Assembly (NCBI GenBank): GCA_018401275.1
Contig: JAGYKW010000001.1
Location: 649,979 to 713,978, forward strand
DNA length: 64,000 nucleotides
Source of the DNA: Nitriliruptoraceae bacterium
GTDB taxonomy: Bacteria; Actinomycetota; Nitriliruptoria; Nitriliruptorales; Nitriliruptoraceae
Direction: 5' to 3'
Positions within the stretch are counted from its first letter, which is position 1, and every line of letters starts with the position of its first letter. Made by a program: the position numbers and the translations under genes. The notes beneath the pieces were generated by a model. That model had not been told where the DNA came from. It saw nothing but the letters and a program-made list of their open reading frames with translations, and did not search any database. Shown piece after piece: positions 40,285 through 49,095 of this stretch.

Positions 40285-41429
40285 GCGACGCCGCGCGGAC
40301 CGTCCCGCTCGACGCCGTGCACCGCGCGCTGGGCGCGACGATGACGGCGTTCGGCGGCTGGGACATGCCGGTGCGGTACGGCAGCGACCTGGCCGAGCAC
40401 CACGCCGTGCGCGAGCGGGCGGGACTGTTCGACGTCAGCCACATGGGTCGCGTGGAGATCGCCGGATCCGGCGCTCCCGACGCGCTCGATGCGATGCTCG
40501 TGAGCCGCGTCCGCGACCTCGAGGTCGGGCGTTCCCGCTACACGATGCTGTGCGACGAGGCTGGTGGCGTCATCGACGACCTGATCGTCACGCGCCTCGA
40601 GGACCGCTTCCTGCTGATCGTGAACGCGGCCAACACGGACGCAGCGCTCGCCGTGCTGCGCGAGGGCTGTGCGACCCACGGGGCGGACGTCGTCCACCGC
40701 GCGGGTCACGTGCTGCTCGCCCTGCAGGGCCCTGCGGCCGCGCACGTGCTGGCCGCTGCCAGCGCAGCCGACCTCGATGACGGGGCGGCGGACGCGACGA
40801 AGCTGCGTCCCTTCCGCGCGGTCGCGACACGCGTCGCCGGCGTCGCGACGGTCGTCGCCCGCACCGGCTACACCGGTGAGGACGGGTTCGAGATCGCCTG
40901 CGACGATGCTGCCGGTGGGCGTCGCGTCTGGGACGCGCTGCTGGCGGCCGGCACGGCGTCGGGGCTGCTCCCGTGCGGCCTGGCCGCTCGCGACACGCTG
41001 CGCCTCGAGGCGGGGCTGCCGCTGCACGGACATGAGCTCGGACCGGAGCTCGGACCGTTCGAGACAGGGTTCGCGCGCATCGTGCATCTCGATGACGCCC
41101 GCGAGTTCCACGGCCGTGCGGCGCTCGAGCGCGTCGCCACCGATGGTCCGGTGCGGCGCATCGTGGGCCTGATCGCCGAGGGGCGGCGTGCACCGCGGGC
41201 GGGTTACACGGTCCTCGACGGCGAGCGAGCGGTCGGCACGATCACGTCCGGGGCCCCGTCCCCGACGCTCGGTGTCCCGATCGCCCTGGCCGCCGTCGAT
41301 GCGTCCGTCGCCGCCGCCGGGACGGTGCTCCACGTGGACGTGCGCGGCACCCGGGTGCCGGCCCGCGTCGTCGCCCTACCCTTCGTCCTCCCCGCCGCAC
41401 GACGTGCCGCCGCCCGAAGTGCGGACTGA
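40281..41429 (+). CDS. gcvT: Aminomethyltransferase, glycine cleavage T-protein
   Basis: Transfers the methylene group from aminomethyl-lipoyl-GcvH to tetrahydrofolate and frees ammonia. The 382 residues match the family; [11 protein letters not shown] and GLFDVSHMG at the N-terminus and [12 protein letters not shown] in the middle are hallmark stretches. The GTG at 40281 overlaps the gcvP stop, so the two are coupled. The methylene-tetrahydrofolate made here links to the folate genes pabB and pabC at 53890. Confidence 0.97.
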
Positions 41430-41444
41430 CCGACCGGAGCATCC

Positions 41445-41810
41445 ATGGACCTCCCCACCGACCGCGTCTACACCGCCGAGCACGAGTGGCTCGACGGGTC
41501 GGACCCCGCGAGCGTCGGCATCACCGCACACGCGTCCGATGCGCTCGGTGACGTCGTGTTCGTCGACCTGCCTCAGGTGGGCCGCGTGGTGACGGCCGGT
41601 GAGGTCTTCGGCGAGATCGAGTCGACGAAGTCGGTGAGCGACCTCTATGCGCCGGCCGGTGGTGAGATCGTCGCCGTGAACGATGCGCTCGCCGACGACC
41701 CGGGACTCGTCAACCGTGACCCGTACGGCGAGGGCTGGCTCGTGCGGCTGAAGGTCTCCGAGGTCGGCACGACGCTGGACGCCGACGCCTACCGCGCGCT
41801 CATCGGCTGA
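41445..41810 (+). CDS. gcvH: Glycine cleavage H-protein
   Basis: Lipoyl carrier that shuttles the aminomethyl arm between GcvP, GcvT and Lpd. The 121-residue protein has the acceptor Lys62 in GEIESTKSVSDLYAP, and the N-terminal AEHEWLD typical of H-proteins. It lies 15 bp after gcvT and closes the riboswitch-controlled operon. LipB and LipA (26207-27987) and Lpd are needed for it to work. Confidence 0.98.
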   Translation: MDLPTDRVYTAEHEWLDGSDPASVGITAHASDALGDVVFVDLPQVGRVVTAGEVFGEIESTKSVSDLYAPAGGEIVAVNDALADDPGLVNRDPYGEGWLVRLKVSEVGTTLDADAYRALIG

Positions 41811-41849
41811 GCACGCTCACGCGCCGCGGTCGTCACGCGTCAGCGGCAC

Positions 41850-42644
41850 TCAGCCGACGAAGCGGACCGCTGCGGCGACGACCGCGATGACGACGAGCAG
41901 CACCCGCAGCGCCGAGGACGGCAGCCGGCGCCCGTAGCGTCCACCGAGGCCACCGCCGATCGTCGCACCGACGGCGACGAGTCCTGCGACGCTCCAGTCG
42001 ACGTCCGCGATCGCGATGAACAGCAGGGCGGAGACGAGGTTCGCCGCACCGGCAAGGATGTTCTTGATGCCATTGAGCTCGTTGAGTGGACCTCCGAGCG
42101 CGAGCCCGAGGATGACGAGCAATATCACGCCCTGAGCCGCCCCGAAGTAGCCGCCGTAGATGCCGGTCAGCAGGATCCCGAGGAAGAACCAGGGTCCGAC
42201 CGGACCACCCGGGACCGTCGCCGCGCCGTCATCGACCGTCGCCCCGCGCTGGGCAGCTCGGCGCAGTGCGACTGCGGCAGCGATCCGAGGCTGCAGCGCC
42301 GCGAGCAGCGCGGCGCTCAGCAGCAGCCAGGGCACGACCGCGTTGAACGCGCGCCCTGGGAGCAGCACGAGCAGTGCGCCACCCGTGAGCCCGCCGATGG
42401 AGGTCGCGACGAGCAGACGGCGCACCACCGGGCCGCGCCCGCGCAGCGTCGAGCGATAGCCGATGCTCGCCATGATGGAACCCGGCACGAGCCCGACCGT
42501 GTTCGACACGTTCGCGATGACCGGTGGGAACCCGAGCAGCAGCAGCGTCGGGAAGGTGACGAGTGTGCCGGCTCCGACGACGGCGTTGATCACACCGGCG
42601 CCGATCCCGGCGACGATGATGAGGAGGACCTGGACGGATGTCAT
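41850..42644 (-). CDS. TauE/SafE (DUF81) family membrane transporter
   Basis: A 264-residue inner-membrane protein with seven or eight hydrophobic helices arranged as two similar halves. The N-terminal VGAGTLVTFPTLLLLG and the internal GIYGGYFGAAQGV are the paired glycine-rich motifs of this family, which exports sulfite, sulfonates or other anions. The substrate is unknown. It overlaps the upstream DoxX-domain gene by 4 bp. Confidence 0.9.
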   Translation of the reverse strand: MTSVQVLLIIVAGIGAGVINAVVGAGTLVTFPTLLLLGFPPVIANVSNTVGLVPGSIMASIGYRSTLRGRGPVVRRLLVATSIGGLTGGALLVLLPGRAFNAVVPWLLLSAALLAALQPRIAAAVALRRAAQRGATVDDGAATVPGGPVGPWFFLGILLTGIYGGYFGAAQGVILLVILGLALGGPLNELNGIKNILAGAANLVSALLFIAIADVDWSVAGLVAVGATIGGGLGGRYGRRLPSSALRVLLVVIAVVAAAVRFVG

Positions 42645-43780
42645 GCCCCGGGCCCCGCGTCGCCCGCTCCGACGCCGTCATCCACTCCGCTGTCGTGGCG
42701 CGCACGCTGCAGGGTGACACCGAGCGCACCGATGGCCACCGCGAGCGTGGCGAACTTGATCGTCGCGGACGCGAGCGTGACGAGCACGCTCCCCCACGAC
42801 GGCACGCCGAGGATCGTGAGCCCCATCGCGACGTTCTCCACCTGGTCCGCGAACGCCGCGACGAGGACGGCCCCTGCCGCGATCTGTGCGGACGGTCCGA
42901 CGCTCGCGACGCGCGCCGCAGCACGTGTCGCCGCTGTCCCGACCGCGAGCGCGTAGGCGAAGGGCAGGACCAGGTCCAGGCCATGCGTCCACAGCACGCG
43001 CGAGCGCACGACGGACGCCCAGGAATCGAGCATCCGGGCCGCGACGTCCGGTGACGCGGCGAGCTGCAGGGACACGAGGCCGAGCGGGGCCGCATCGGTG
43101 CGCAGCGGCAGCCCGAGCACGGTGATCGCGACGAGCAGCCCGACCGCCACCGCGGTCGAGGCGTGTTGGACCGCACGGCGGTGTGCCGCAGGGACGCGCG
43201 CGAACGGTCCGGTCACGACGTCGCCTGCCCGTCGGACCCCGTGCCCGCGCCCGTGCCCGCCCGTGCCCGTGCGCGTGCGCGTGATCCAGCGCAGCCAGCC
43301 ACCGAAGGCACCGAGCAGGACGGCCCCGGCCCCGACCACACCATCGAGCGGGACGCCGAGCCGCAGCGGCAGCTCGAGCACCGCATCGAGCGCGAGCGCA
43401 CCCGGGCCGGCGACGGCGAGCGCCGCGGCGACCACGATCAGGTACCCGTTGAGCTCCCAGCCCTTCGCGACCGACCAGAAGCCGGCCTCCGCGTTGTTGA
43501 CGAACGCAGCGGTCGTCATCGTGCCGACCACGGCGGCTGCTGCGAGGGGCGTGAGCAGACCGAGCGCGAGACCGATGCCTCCGACGATCTCGCTGGCACC
43601 GGCGAGGAGCGCAGCAGCACGGCCACGACCGAATCCGAGCGACGCGAACCAGCCGGCCGTACGCGAGAGGCCGCCACCACCGAACCAGCCGAACAGCTTC
43701 TGGAAGCCGTGCAGCGCGAACGGCAGCCCGACGCCGAGTCGGAGCACGAGGAGACCGAGGTCGACCGCGGTGGGTTCCAT
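42641..43780 (-). CDS. DoxX-domain protein fused to a second membrane domain
   Basis: About 379 residues from the ATG at 43780. The first 130 residues are a DoxX-like four-helix membrane domain (LGVGLPFALHGFQKLFGWF). A Gly/Arg/His-rich linker (about 180-200) follows, then a second set of about four hydrophobic helices with VSLQLAASPDVAARMLDSW, resembling a separate family of uncharacterised actinobacterial membrane proteins. The fusion is continuous, but the linker DNA is a low-complexity CGTGCCCG run (about 43230-43280), so a missed frame break is possible. Function unknown. Confidence 0.68.
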   Translation of the reverse strand: MEPTAVDLGLLVLRLGVGLPFALHGFQKLFGWFGGGGLSRTAGWFASLGFGRGRAAALLAGASEIVGGIGLALGLLTPLAAAAVVGTMTTAAFVNNAEAGFWSVAKGWELNGYLIVVAAALAVAGPGALALDAVLELPLRLGVPLDGVVGAGAVLLGAFGGWLRWITRTRTGTGGHGRGHGVRRAGDVVTGPFARVPAAHRRAVQHASTAVAVGLLVAITVLGLPLRTDAAPLGLVSLQLAASPDVAARMLDSWASVVRSRVLWTHGLDLVLPFAYALAVGTAATRAAARVASVGPSAQIAAGAVLVAAFADQVENVAMGLTILGVPSWGSVLVTLASATIKFATLAVAIGALGVTLQRARHDSGVDDGVGAGDAGPGA

Positions 43781-43790
43781 CGTGAGAAGG

Positions 43791-44477
43791 CTAGTGGCGG
43801 GTGCTGAGCGCCCGCTCCCGACGGTCCTCGGGCAGCACGAGATCCTCGATGCGCAGACGGTCCACGACGAGGTCCGCGTGGTCGTGCAGCTCCGGCACGG
43901 CATGCGCACGACGGACCGCGACCGTCCACAGCCCCGCGGCCCGCGATGACCGTGCACCGGTCGTGGTGTCCTCCACACCGACCGTGCGGCGCGGGTCGAC
44001 CCCGAGACCCGCACAGGCGGCGAGGTAGGGGTCCGGCGCCGGCTTGTGCAGCGCGGTGTCACCTGACGCGACGACGTGCTGGACGAGCGGCATGACGCCA
44101 GCGCGATCGAGCACGCGGTCGATGTGATCACGCGTCGAGGACGACACCACGGCGATCGCGCTGCCCTGTGCGTGGGCGATCCGCATCGCCGAGACGGCGT
44201 CATCGTGGACCTCGAGGCGCTCGTCGAAGAGCGCACGGAAGCGAGCCCGCAGTTCTCCTCGGAACGTCTCGACATCACCGAGCTCACCGCGCGCACTGAA
44301 GTGCTCCCAGTTCACTGCGAAAGGTCGCCCGACGAGCACCTGGAAGTCGGCGGCTGACCAGACGAGCCCCCGCGCCGACAGGGTCTCGGACCAGGCGATC
44401 TCCGAGAGGGACTCGGTGTCAGCGATCGTGCCGTCGCAGTCGAACGCGATCGCATCGGCGGTGCCTGCCTCGCTCAT
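43791..44477 (-). CDS. HAD-superfamily hydrolase (beta-phosphoglucomutase-like)
   Basis: A 228-residue phosphatase or mutase. FDCDGT (residues 12-17) gives the nucleophile Asp13 and acid Asp15; VVSSST, KPAPDPYL and GVEDTTTG are the remaining HAD motifs. The helical cap between residues 20 and 95 places it in subfamily I with sugar phosphatases. It starts inside the last 4 bp of glnE (ATGA overlap), so it is co-expressed, but no link to nitrogen control is known. Confidence 0.88.
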   Translation of the reverse strand: MSEAGTADAIAFDCDGTIADTESLSEIAWSETLSARGLVWSAADFQVLVGRPFAVNWEHFSARGELGDVETFRGELRARFRALFDERLEVHDDAVSAMRIAHAQGSAIAVVSSSTRDHIDRVLDRAGVMPLVQHVVASGDTALHKPAPDPYLAACAGLGVDPRRTVGVEDTTTGARSSRAAGLWTVAVRRAHAVPELHDHADLVVDRLRIEDLVLPEDRRERALSTRH

Positions 44478-47400
44478 CGCGTCCCCCGGTCGGTGATGCC
44501 GTAGAAGCTGCGCTCCATGACGGCACGGACGTGACGCGCGTTGCGGAACCAGTCCGCCTCGAGCTGCTGCCGTCCGCCGCGCCCGTAGCCCATCGCGCGG
44601 GCGAGCTGCTCGAGCCGCTCCCCCGTCGGCAGCGCGTCCGGCTCGCGCTGGCGCAGCAGCGTGAGCCGGTTGCGCACCGTCGTCGCGAACCGGAACCCCT
44701 CACGCAGCCACACCACGTCGCGATGGTCGAGCAGGCCCTGGTCCTCGATCGCATCCAGCGCCGTCAGCGTCGACGGGCTGCGCAGTGCGACCTGAGATTC
44801 GGCGTGCGCGAGCTGCAGCAGCTGCACGGTCCACTCGACGTCGCTGATGCCGCCCGGACCGAGCTTCACGTGCCGCTCGGGGTCGACGCGCTTGGGGATG
44901 CGTTCCTTCTCGATGCGCGCCTTCATGCGACGCGTCGCGACCAGCCGCTCCTGGTCGAGGCCGGTGCCGTGCGCGCGTTGCGCGGCCGCATGTTCGAAGC
45001 GCCGCCCGAGCTCGCGGTCACCGGCGACGCTGCGCACCCGCAGCAGCGCCTGCAGCTCCCACGGCTCCGCCCAACGCTCCCAGTACGCCTCGTAGGACGC
45101 GAGGCTGCGCGAGAGCGGCCCGTTGCGGCCCTCGGGGCGCAGGTCCGCATCGACATCGAACGCGCTGCCGTCGGGCGTGATCGCCGAGAGCGAGGTGATC
45201 ACGCTCGCGGCGATGGAGAGCGCCAGCGCCGTCGCCTCCGCCTCGTCGGCGCCATCCGCGACCTCGTGCACGAACACGACGTCGAGGTCGGACGCGTACG
45301 TGAGCTCCGCGCCGGCGAGCGTGCCCATCCCGACGATGGTCAGGCTGACGGGCAGATCGTCGGGCGAGGCCAGGCCGAGCTCGTCGGCGCGGCGCCGCAG
45401 CTCGGCACGCAGTGCGGCGACGAGGCACGCCTCGGCGATCGCCGTGAGCTCCGCCGCCGGCCCGACCCCCGTGCCCGGACCGCCCTCCGGCAGCGCCGTG
45501 TCCACGTCGCGCAGCACGATGCGCAGCAGCTCCAGCTGCTTGAAGCGGCGCAGCGCGGCCGTCGTGTCCTGCCAGTGCAGGCGGGCGACGGCCATGCGGG
45601 CCAGCTCCTCACCCGTGCGCGCCGCGTCACGCAGGCGCGGATCGCGCAGCCAGTCGATGCCCTGCGGCTGGCTGATGAGCAGCTCCCCCGCGAGACGGCT
45701 CGTGCCGAGCACCCGACCGAGCAGCTCGGACGCGGCGGGCTGATCGCGCAGGTGGCGCAGCAGCAGGCTGCCGTCACCCTGCGCCTCGACGAGGTCGCGC
45801 AGCACGAGCAGTCCGCCGTCGGGGTCGGCGCTGCCCTCGAGCGCCTGGAGCACCGCGGGCAGCACGGCACGCACGGTCGCGGCGCGTCGCGACACACCGC
45901 CGGTGAGCGCGCGCACCGAGCGCAGCGCGCCGGGCCCGTCGCGGAAGCCGAGCGCGGACAGCCGCTCGGCCGCCGCCGTGTCGCCCATCCGGGCGACCTC
46001 GCCGGGCAGCGTCACGCCGGCGGCGGACGCCGGGACGGTCGCGTAGCGCTCGAGCAGCGGGCGGTAGAAGATGCGGGCGTGGAGCTCGCGCACGCGCGCC
46101 TGCGCGCGTGCGAGCTCGGCCATCATCTGCTCGCCGGCGGACCCGTCGGGACCACCGCGGTGTCCCAGCGCGCGGGCGAGCCGGTCCTGGGTCGCGGCCT
46201 CGGGCGGGACCGTGTGGGTCCGGCGCTCGTTGGCGAGCTGCAGCGCATGCTCGACGCGCCGCAGCGACCAGTAGGTGCGCCCGAGCTCCGCAGCGTCCTC
46301 CTCGTCGACGTAGCCGTTCGCGGCCAGTGCCGCGAGCGTCGGGATCGTGCCCGTCTCCCGCAGCGTCCGGTCGGCACGGCCGTGCACGAGCTGCAGCAGC
46401 TGGACGGTGAACTCGACGTCGCGGATGCCTCCGGGACCGAGCTTGAGCTGGCGCGCGCCGTCGCGCAGGACGTCGGGTCGCGACTCGATGCGGGCCTTCA
46501 TCGCTCGGACCTCGGCGACCGTCTCCGGGTCGAGCCGCTCGGGCCACATGTACGGCTCCGCCGCGGCCAGCCAGCGCGCACCGAGGTCGCGGTCCCCTGC
46601 GACCGTGCGCGCCTTGATGAGCGCCTGGAACTCCCACGTCTTCGCCCACCGTTCCCAGTAGGCGACGAACCCGCCGACGGTGCGGCTGAGCGCTCCCGAA
46701 CGTCCCTCGGGCCGCAACGTCGGGTCGACCTCATAGGCCCGGCCCATCGTCGTCGACGCGTTGAGCAGCTCGAGCAGGCGCGCGCACACCTGCGACGCCT
46801 CGAGCGCCGCGCCCTCCTCGGTCGCCCCGTCGACCGGCTCGTGCACGAACATCACGTCGACGTCGCTGACGTAGTTGAGCTCGCGCCCACCGAGCTTGCC
46901 CATCCCGATGACCGCGATGCGTGCAGCGGGCGCGCCACCGGTGAGCTGTGCGTGCACGGCGGTGAGCGTGCCGCTCAGCACGGCCTCGGCGAGGTCGGCG
47001 AGCTCGCGCGCCACGCCCTCGACGTCGAGCACGCCGGTCAGGTCGCGCCCTGCGATGTCGGCGGTGGCCCGGCGCCGGATCGACGCGATACCCGCGGCCT
47101 GCGAGGCGACGTCGGCGGCTGCGCGGACGGCCGCCTCCACCGCGGCCGCGGTCGGCGCGACCTCGACGGGATCGAGGTCGGCGAGCGCGTGCACGGCGTC
47201 GGTGCCCCGACCCAGCAGGTCGCCCAGCGGTCGGGACGCGCCGGCGACGGCGATGACCCGCGCGAGCCAGTCATGGTCCGCTCGCACCTGGGTGAGCAGC
47301 GTGGGCGCGGAGGTCGCGAGCGCTGCGAGCACGGCGGCCGCGTCCGCAGGGGTCGCCGCCGCGGACAGCAGCTCGAGCTCCGCGTCGTCGAGCTCGCCGT

Positions 47401-47497
47401 CGACGAGCAGGCCGGCGACCGTCAGGTCCTCGAGCGCCCTGCCGCCGTCGAGTCCGGCACGCGCCAGACGGACCTCGAGGGATGGGCGGCGGCTCAC
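44474..47497 (-). CDS. glnE: Bifunctional glutamine synthetase adenylyltransferase/deadenylase
   Basis: Adds or removes AMP on the regulatory tyrosine of glutamine synthetase. The 1,007-residue protein has two nucleotidyltransferase halves: GMGKLGGRELNYVSDVDVMF in the N-terminal half and GMGTLAGAELTYASDLDVVF in the C-terminal half, each with its Asp-x-Asp pair, followed by helical domains. The likely target is glnA at 29358 (Tyr405 present). It is ten bases downstream of a second synthetase gene, an order also seen in Mycobacterium tuberculosis (glnA2-glnE). Confidence 0.96.
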   Translation of the reverse strand: MSRRPSLEVRLARAGLDGGRALEDLTVAGLLVDGELDDAELELLSAAATPADAAAVLAALATSAPTLLTQVRADHDWLARVIAVAGASRPLGDLLGRGTDAVHALADLDPVEVAPTAAAVEAAVRAAADVASQAAGIASIRRRATADIAGRDLTGVLDVEGVARELADLAEAVLSGTLTAVHAQLTGGAPAARIAVIGMGKLGGRELNYVSDVDVMFVHEPVDGATEEGAALEASQVCARLLELLNASTTMGRAYEVDPTLRPEGRSGALSRTVGGFVAYWERWAKTWEFQALIKARTVAGDRDLGARWLAAAEPYMWPERLDPETVAEVRAMKARIESRPDVLRDGARQLKLGPGGIRDVEFTVQLLQLVHGRADRTLRETGTIPTLAALAANGYVDEEDAAELGRTYWSLRRVEHALQLANERRTHTVPPEAATQDRLARALGHRGGPDGSAGEQMMAELARAQARVRELHARIFYRPLLERYATVPASAAGVTLPGEVARMGDTAAAERLSALGFRDGPGALRSVRALTGGVSRRAATVRAVLPAVLQALEGSADPDGGLLVLRDLVEAQGDGSLLLRHLRDQPAASELLGRVLGTSRLAGELLISQPQGIDWLRDPRLRDAARTGEELARMAVARLHWQDTTAALRRFKQLELLRIVLRDVDTALPEGGPGTGVGPAAELTAIAEACLVAALRAELRRRADELGLASPDDLPVSLTIVGMGTLAGAELTYASDLDVVFVHEVADGADEAEATALALSIAASVITSLSAITPDGSAFDVDADLRPEGRNGPLSRSLASYEAYWERWAEPWELQALLRVRSVAGDRELGRRFEHAAAQRAHGTGLDQERLVATRRMKARIEKERIPKRVDPERHVKLGPGGISDVEWTVQLLQLAHAESQVALRSPSTLTALDAIEDQGLLDHRDVVWLREGFRFATTVRNRLTLLRQREPDALPTGERLEQLARAMGYGRGGRQQLEADWFRNARHVRAVMERSFYGITDRGTR

Positions 47498-47507
47498 GGG
47501 CGCGCCG

Positions 47508-48854
47508 TCAGAGCAGCGGCAGGTAGCGGTCGATCTCGAAACGCGTCACGTGCGACGTGTAGTCCGACCACTCACGGCGCTTGTTGGCCAGCAGGTGGCG
47601 GAAGAGATGCTCGCCGAGCGTCTCCGCGACCAGCTCGGACGCGGCCATCAGCTCGATCGCCTCACCGAGGCTCTCCGGCATGCGTTCGATGCCGTTCGCG
47701 GCCCGCTCGGCCGGGGTGAGCTCGAAGGTGTTGTCCTCGGACTCGGCCTGCAGCACGAGGTTGCGCTCGATGCCGTCGATGCCGGCCGCGAGGATCACGG
47801 CGAGGGCGAGGTAGGGGTTGCAGGCGGGGTCGGGTGCCCGGTACTCGATGCGGGTCGAGGCGGACTTGCGCGGCTTGTACATCGGGATGCGCACGAGTGC
47901 GCTGCGGTTGGAGTGCCCCCACGCGATGAAGACGGGCGCCTCGCCGGACGGGAACGGTCCGTCCATGCGGGTCGTGAGCCGCTTGTAGGAGTTCACCCAC
48001 TGGTTGGTGATGCCTGCCGTCGCGCGGGCGTGCTCGAGCAGTCCGGCCGTGAAGGAGCGGGCGATCGGGGACAGGTTGTACTCGGCCCCGGCGTCATGGA
48101 ACGCGTTGGTGTCCCCCTCGAACAGCGAGAGGTGCAGGTGCATCGCGTTGCCCCAGTGCTCCTCGATCGGCTTGGGCATGAACGAGGCGTGGACCCCTCG
48201 CTGCAGCGCCGTCTCCTTCACGACGAGACGGAACGTCATGATGTTGTCGGCCATGGTGAGCGCGTCGGCGTAGCGCAGGTCGATCTCGTGCTGCGAGGGC
48301 GCGACCTCGTGGTGGGAGAACTCGACGGAGATGCCCATCTGCTCGAGCGTCGTGATCGCCTGGCGGCGCGTGTCCTGCTGCACGTCGAGCGGCGTCATGT
48401 CGAAGTACGAGCCGGAGTCGATCGGCGTCGGGTCGTTGACGCCCTTGAAGAGGAAGAACTCCATCTCCGGATGGACGTAGAAGGTGAAGCCCATCTCAGC
48501 GGCGCGCTGCAGCTGGCGCTTGAGCACGTTGCGAGGGTCGGCGGCGAAGGGCTCGCCGTCGGGCGTGAGGATGTCGCAGAACATGCGGGCCACGCCCTGC
48601 GACTCGGGCCGCCACGGCAGGATCTGGAAGGTCGAGGCGTCGGGGACGGCCAGCATGTCCGCTTCCTGGACGCGCGCGAAGCCGTCGATCGCCGACCCGT
48701 CGAACCCGATGCCCTCGGTGAAGGCGTTCTCGAGCTCGGCCGAGGTGATCGCGACGCTCTTGAGGAAACCGAGCACGTCGGTGAACCACAGCCGGATGAA
48801 GCGGATGTCACGCTCCTCGACCGTACGGAGGACGTACTCCTGCTGCTTGTCCAT
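47508..48854 (-). CDS. glnA: Glutamine synthetase type I, second copy without adenylylation tyrosine
   Basis: A 448-residue GSI homologue (GlnA2-like). GIGFDGSAIDGFARV, EFSHHEVAPSQHEIDLR and RSALVRIP are active-site blocks. The region equal to the adenylylation loop reads ELTPAERAANGIERMP and lacks the Tyr-Asp-Leu-Pro motif, so GlnE should not modify this copy. Length and lack of tyrosine resemble the GSI-alpha or GlnA2 group; glutamine or a glutamate-derived product is possible. CCTCCTTGG before the ATG on the plus strand is its ribosome site in reverse. Confidence 0.93.
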   Translation of the reverse strand: MDKQQEYVLRTVEERDIRFIRLWFTDVLGFLKSVAITSAELENAFTEGIGFDGSAIDGFARVQEADMLAVPDASTFQILPWRPESQGVARMFCDILTPDGEPFAADPRNVLKRQLQRAAEMGFTFYVHPEMEFFLFKGVNDPTPIDSGSYFDMTPLDVQQDTRRQAITTLEQMGISVEFSHHEVAPSQHEIDLRYADALTMADNIMTFRLVVKETALQRGVHASFMPKPIEEHWGNAMHLHLSLFEGDTNAFHDAGAEYNLSPIARSFTAGLLEHARATAGITNQWVNSYKRLTTRMDGPFPSGEAPVFIAWGHSNRSALVRIPMYKPRKSASTRIEYRAPDPACNPYLALAVILAAGIDGIERNLVLQAESEDNTFELTPAERAANGIERMPESLGEAIELMAASELVAETLGEHLFRHLLANKRREWSDYTSHVTRFEIDRYLPLL

Positions 48855-48968
48855 GGTCCTCGTCCTCCTTGGCCCGCGTCACCCTCACGTGCTCCACGTG
48901 CGCCGACTGGCGCGCCGCGAGCCTACTGGGGCACCCCGTCGACCCTCCCGGTCCGACCGGTGACACGA

Positions 48969-48998
48969 CGGAGCCGGCACCTCACGGTGCCGGCTCCG
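48969..48998 (-). terminator. Strong hairpin downstream of amt
   Basis: A perfect 13-bp stem (CGGAGCCGGCACC with GGTGCCGGCTCCG) closed by a TCAC loop lies about 100 bp past the amt stop and before the second glutamine synthetase. It would separate the two transcripts. No T-run is present. Confidence 0.6.
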
Positions 48999-49095
48999 CA
49001 CGATCCCTGGTCCTGGATCGCGCCGCCCGAGGGCCGGGAGAGATCACCCTCCGGCGGGTCGGTCCGTGCGCCGGGCCCCCACGCCCGGCGCCGGC

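Noticed and set aside
43230..43280. CGTGCCCG repeats as a regulatory tandem array
   Set aside because: They lie inside the open frame of the DoxX fusion and read as a linker; they may hide an indel but do not look like a binding-site array.
44531..47719. A 1,062-codon open frame on the plus strand
   Set aside because: It lies antisense to glnE, whose motifs and length are certain. In DNA this GC-rich, reverse frames stay open by codon bias alone; the translation is low-complexity and matches no family.
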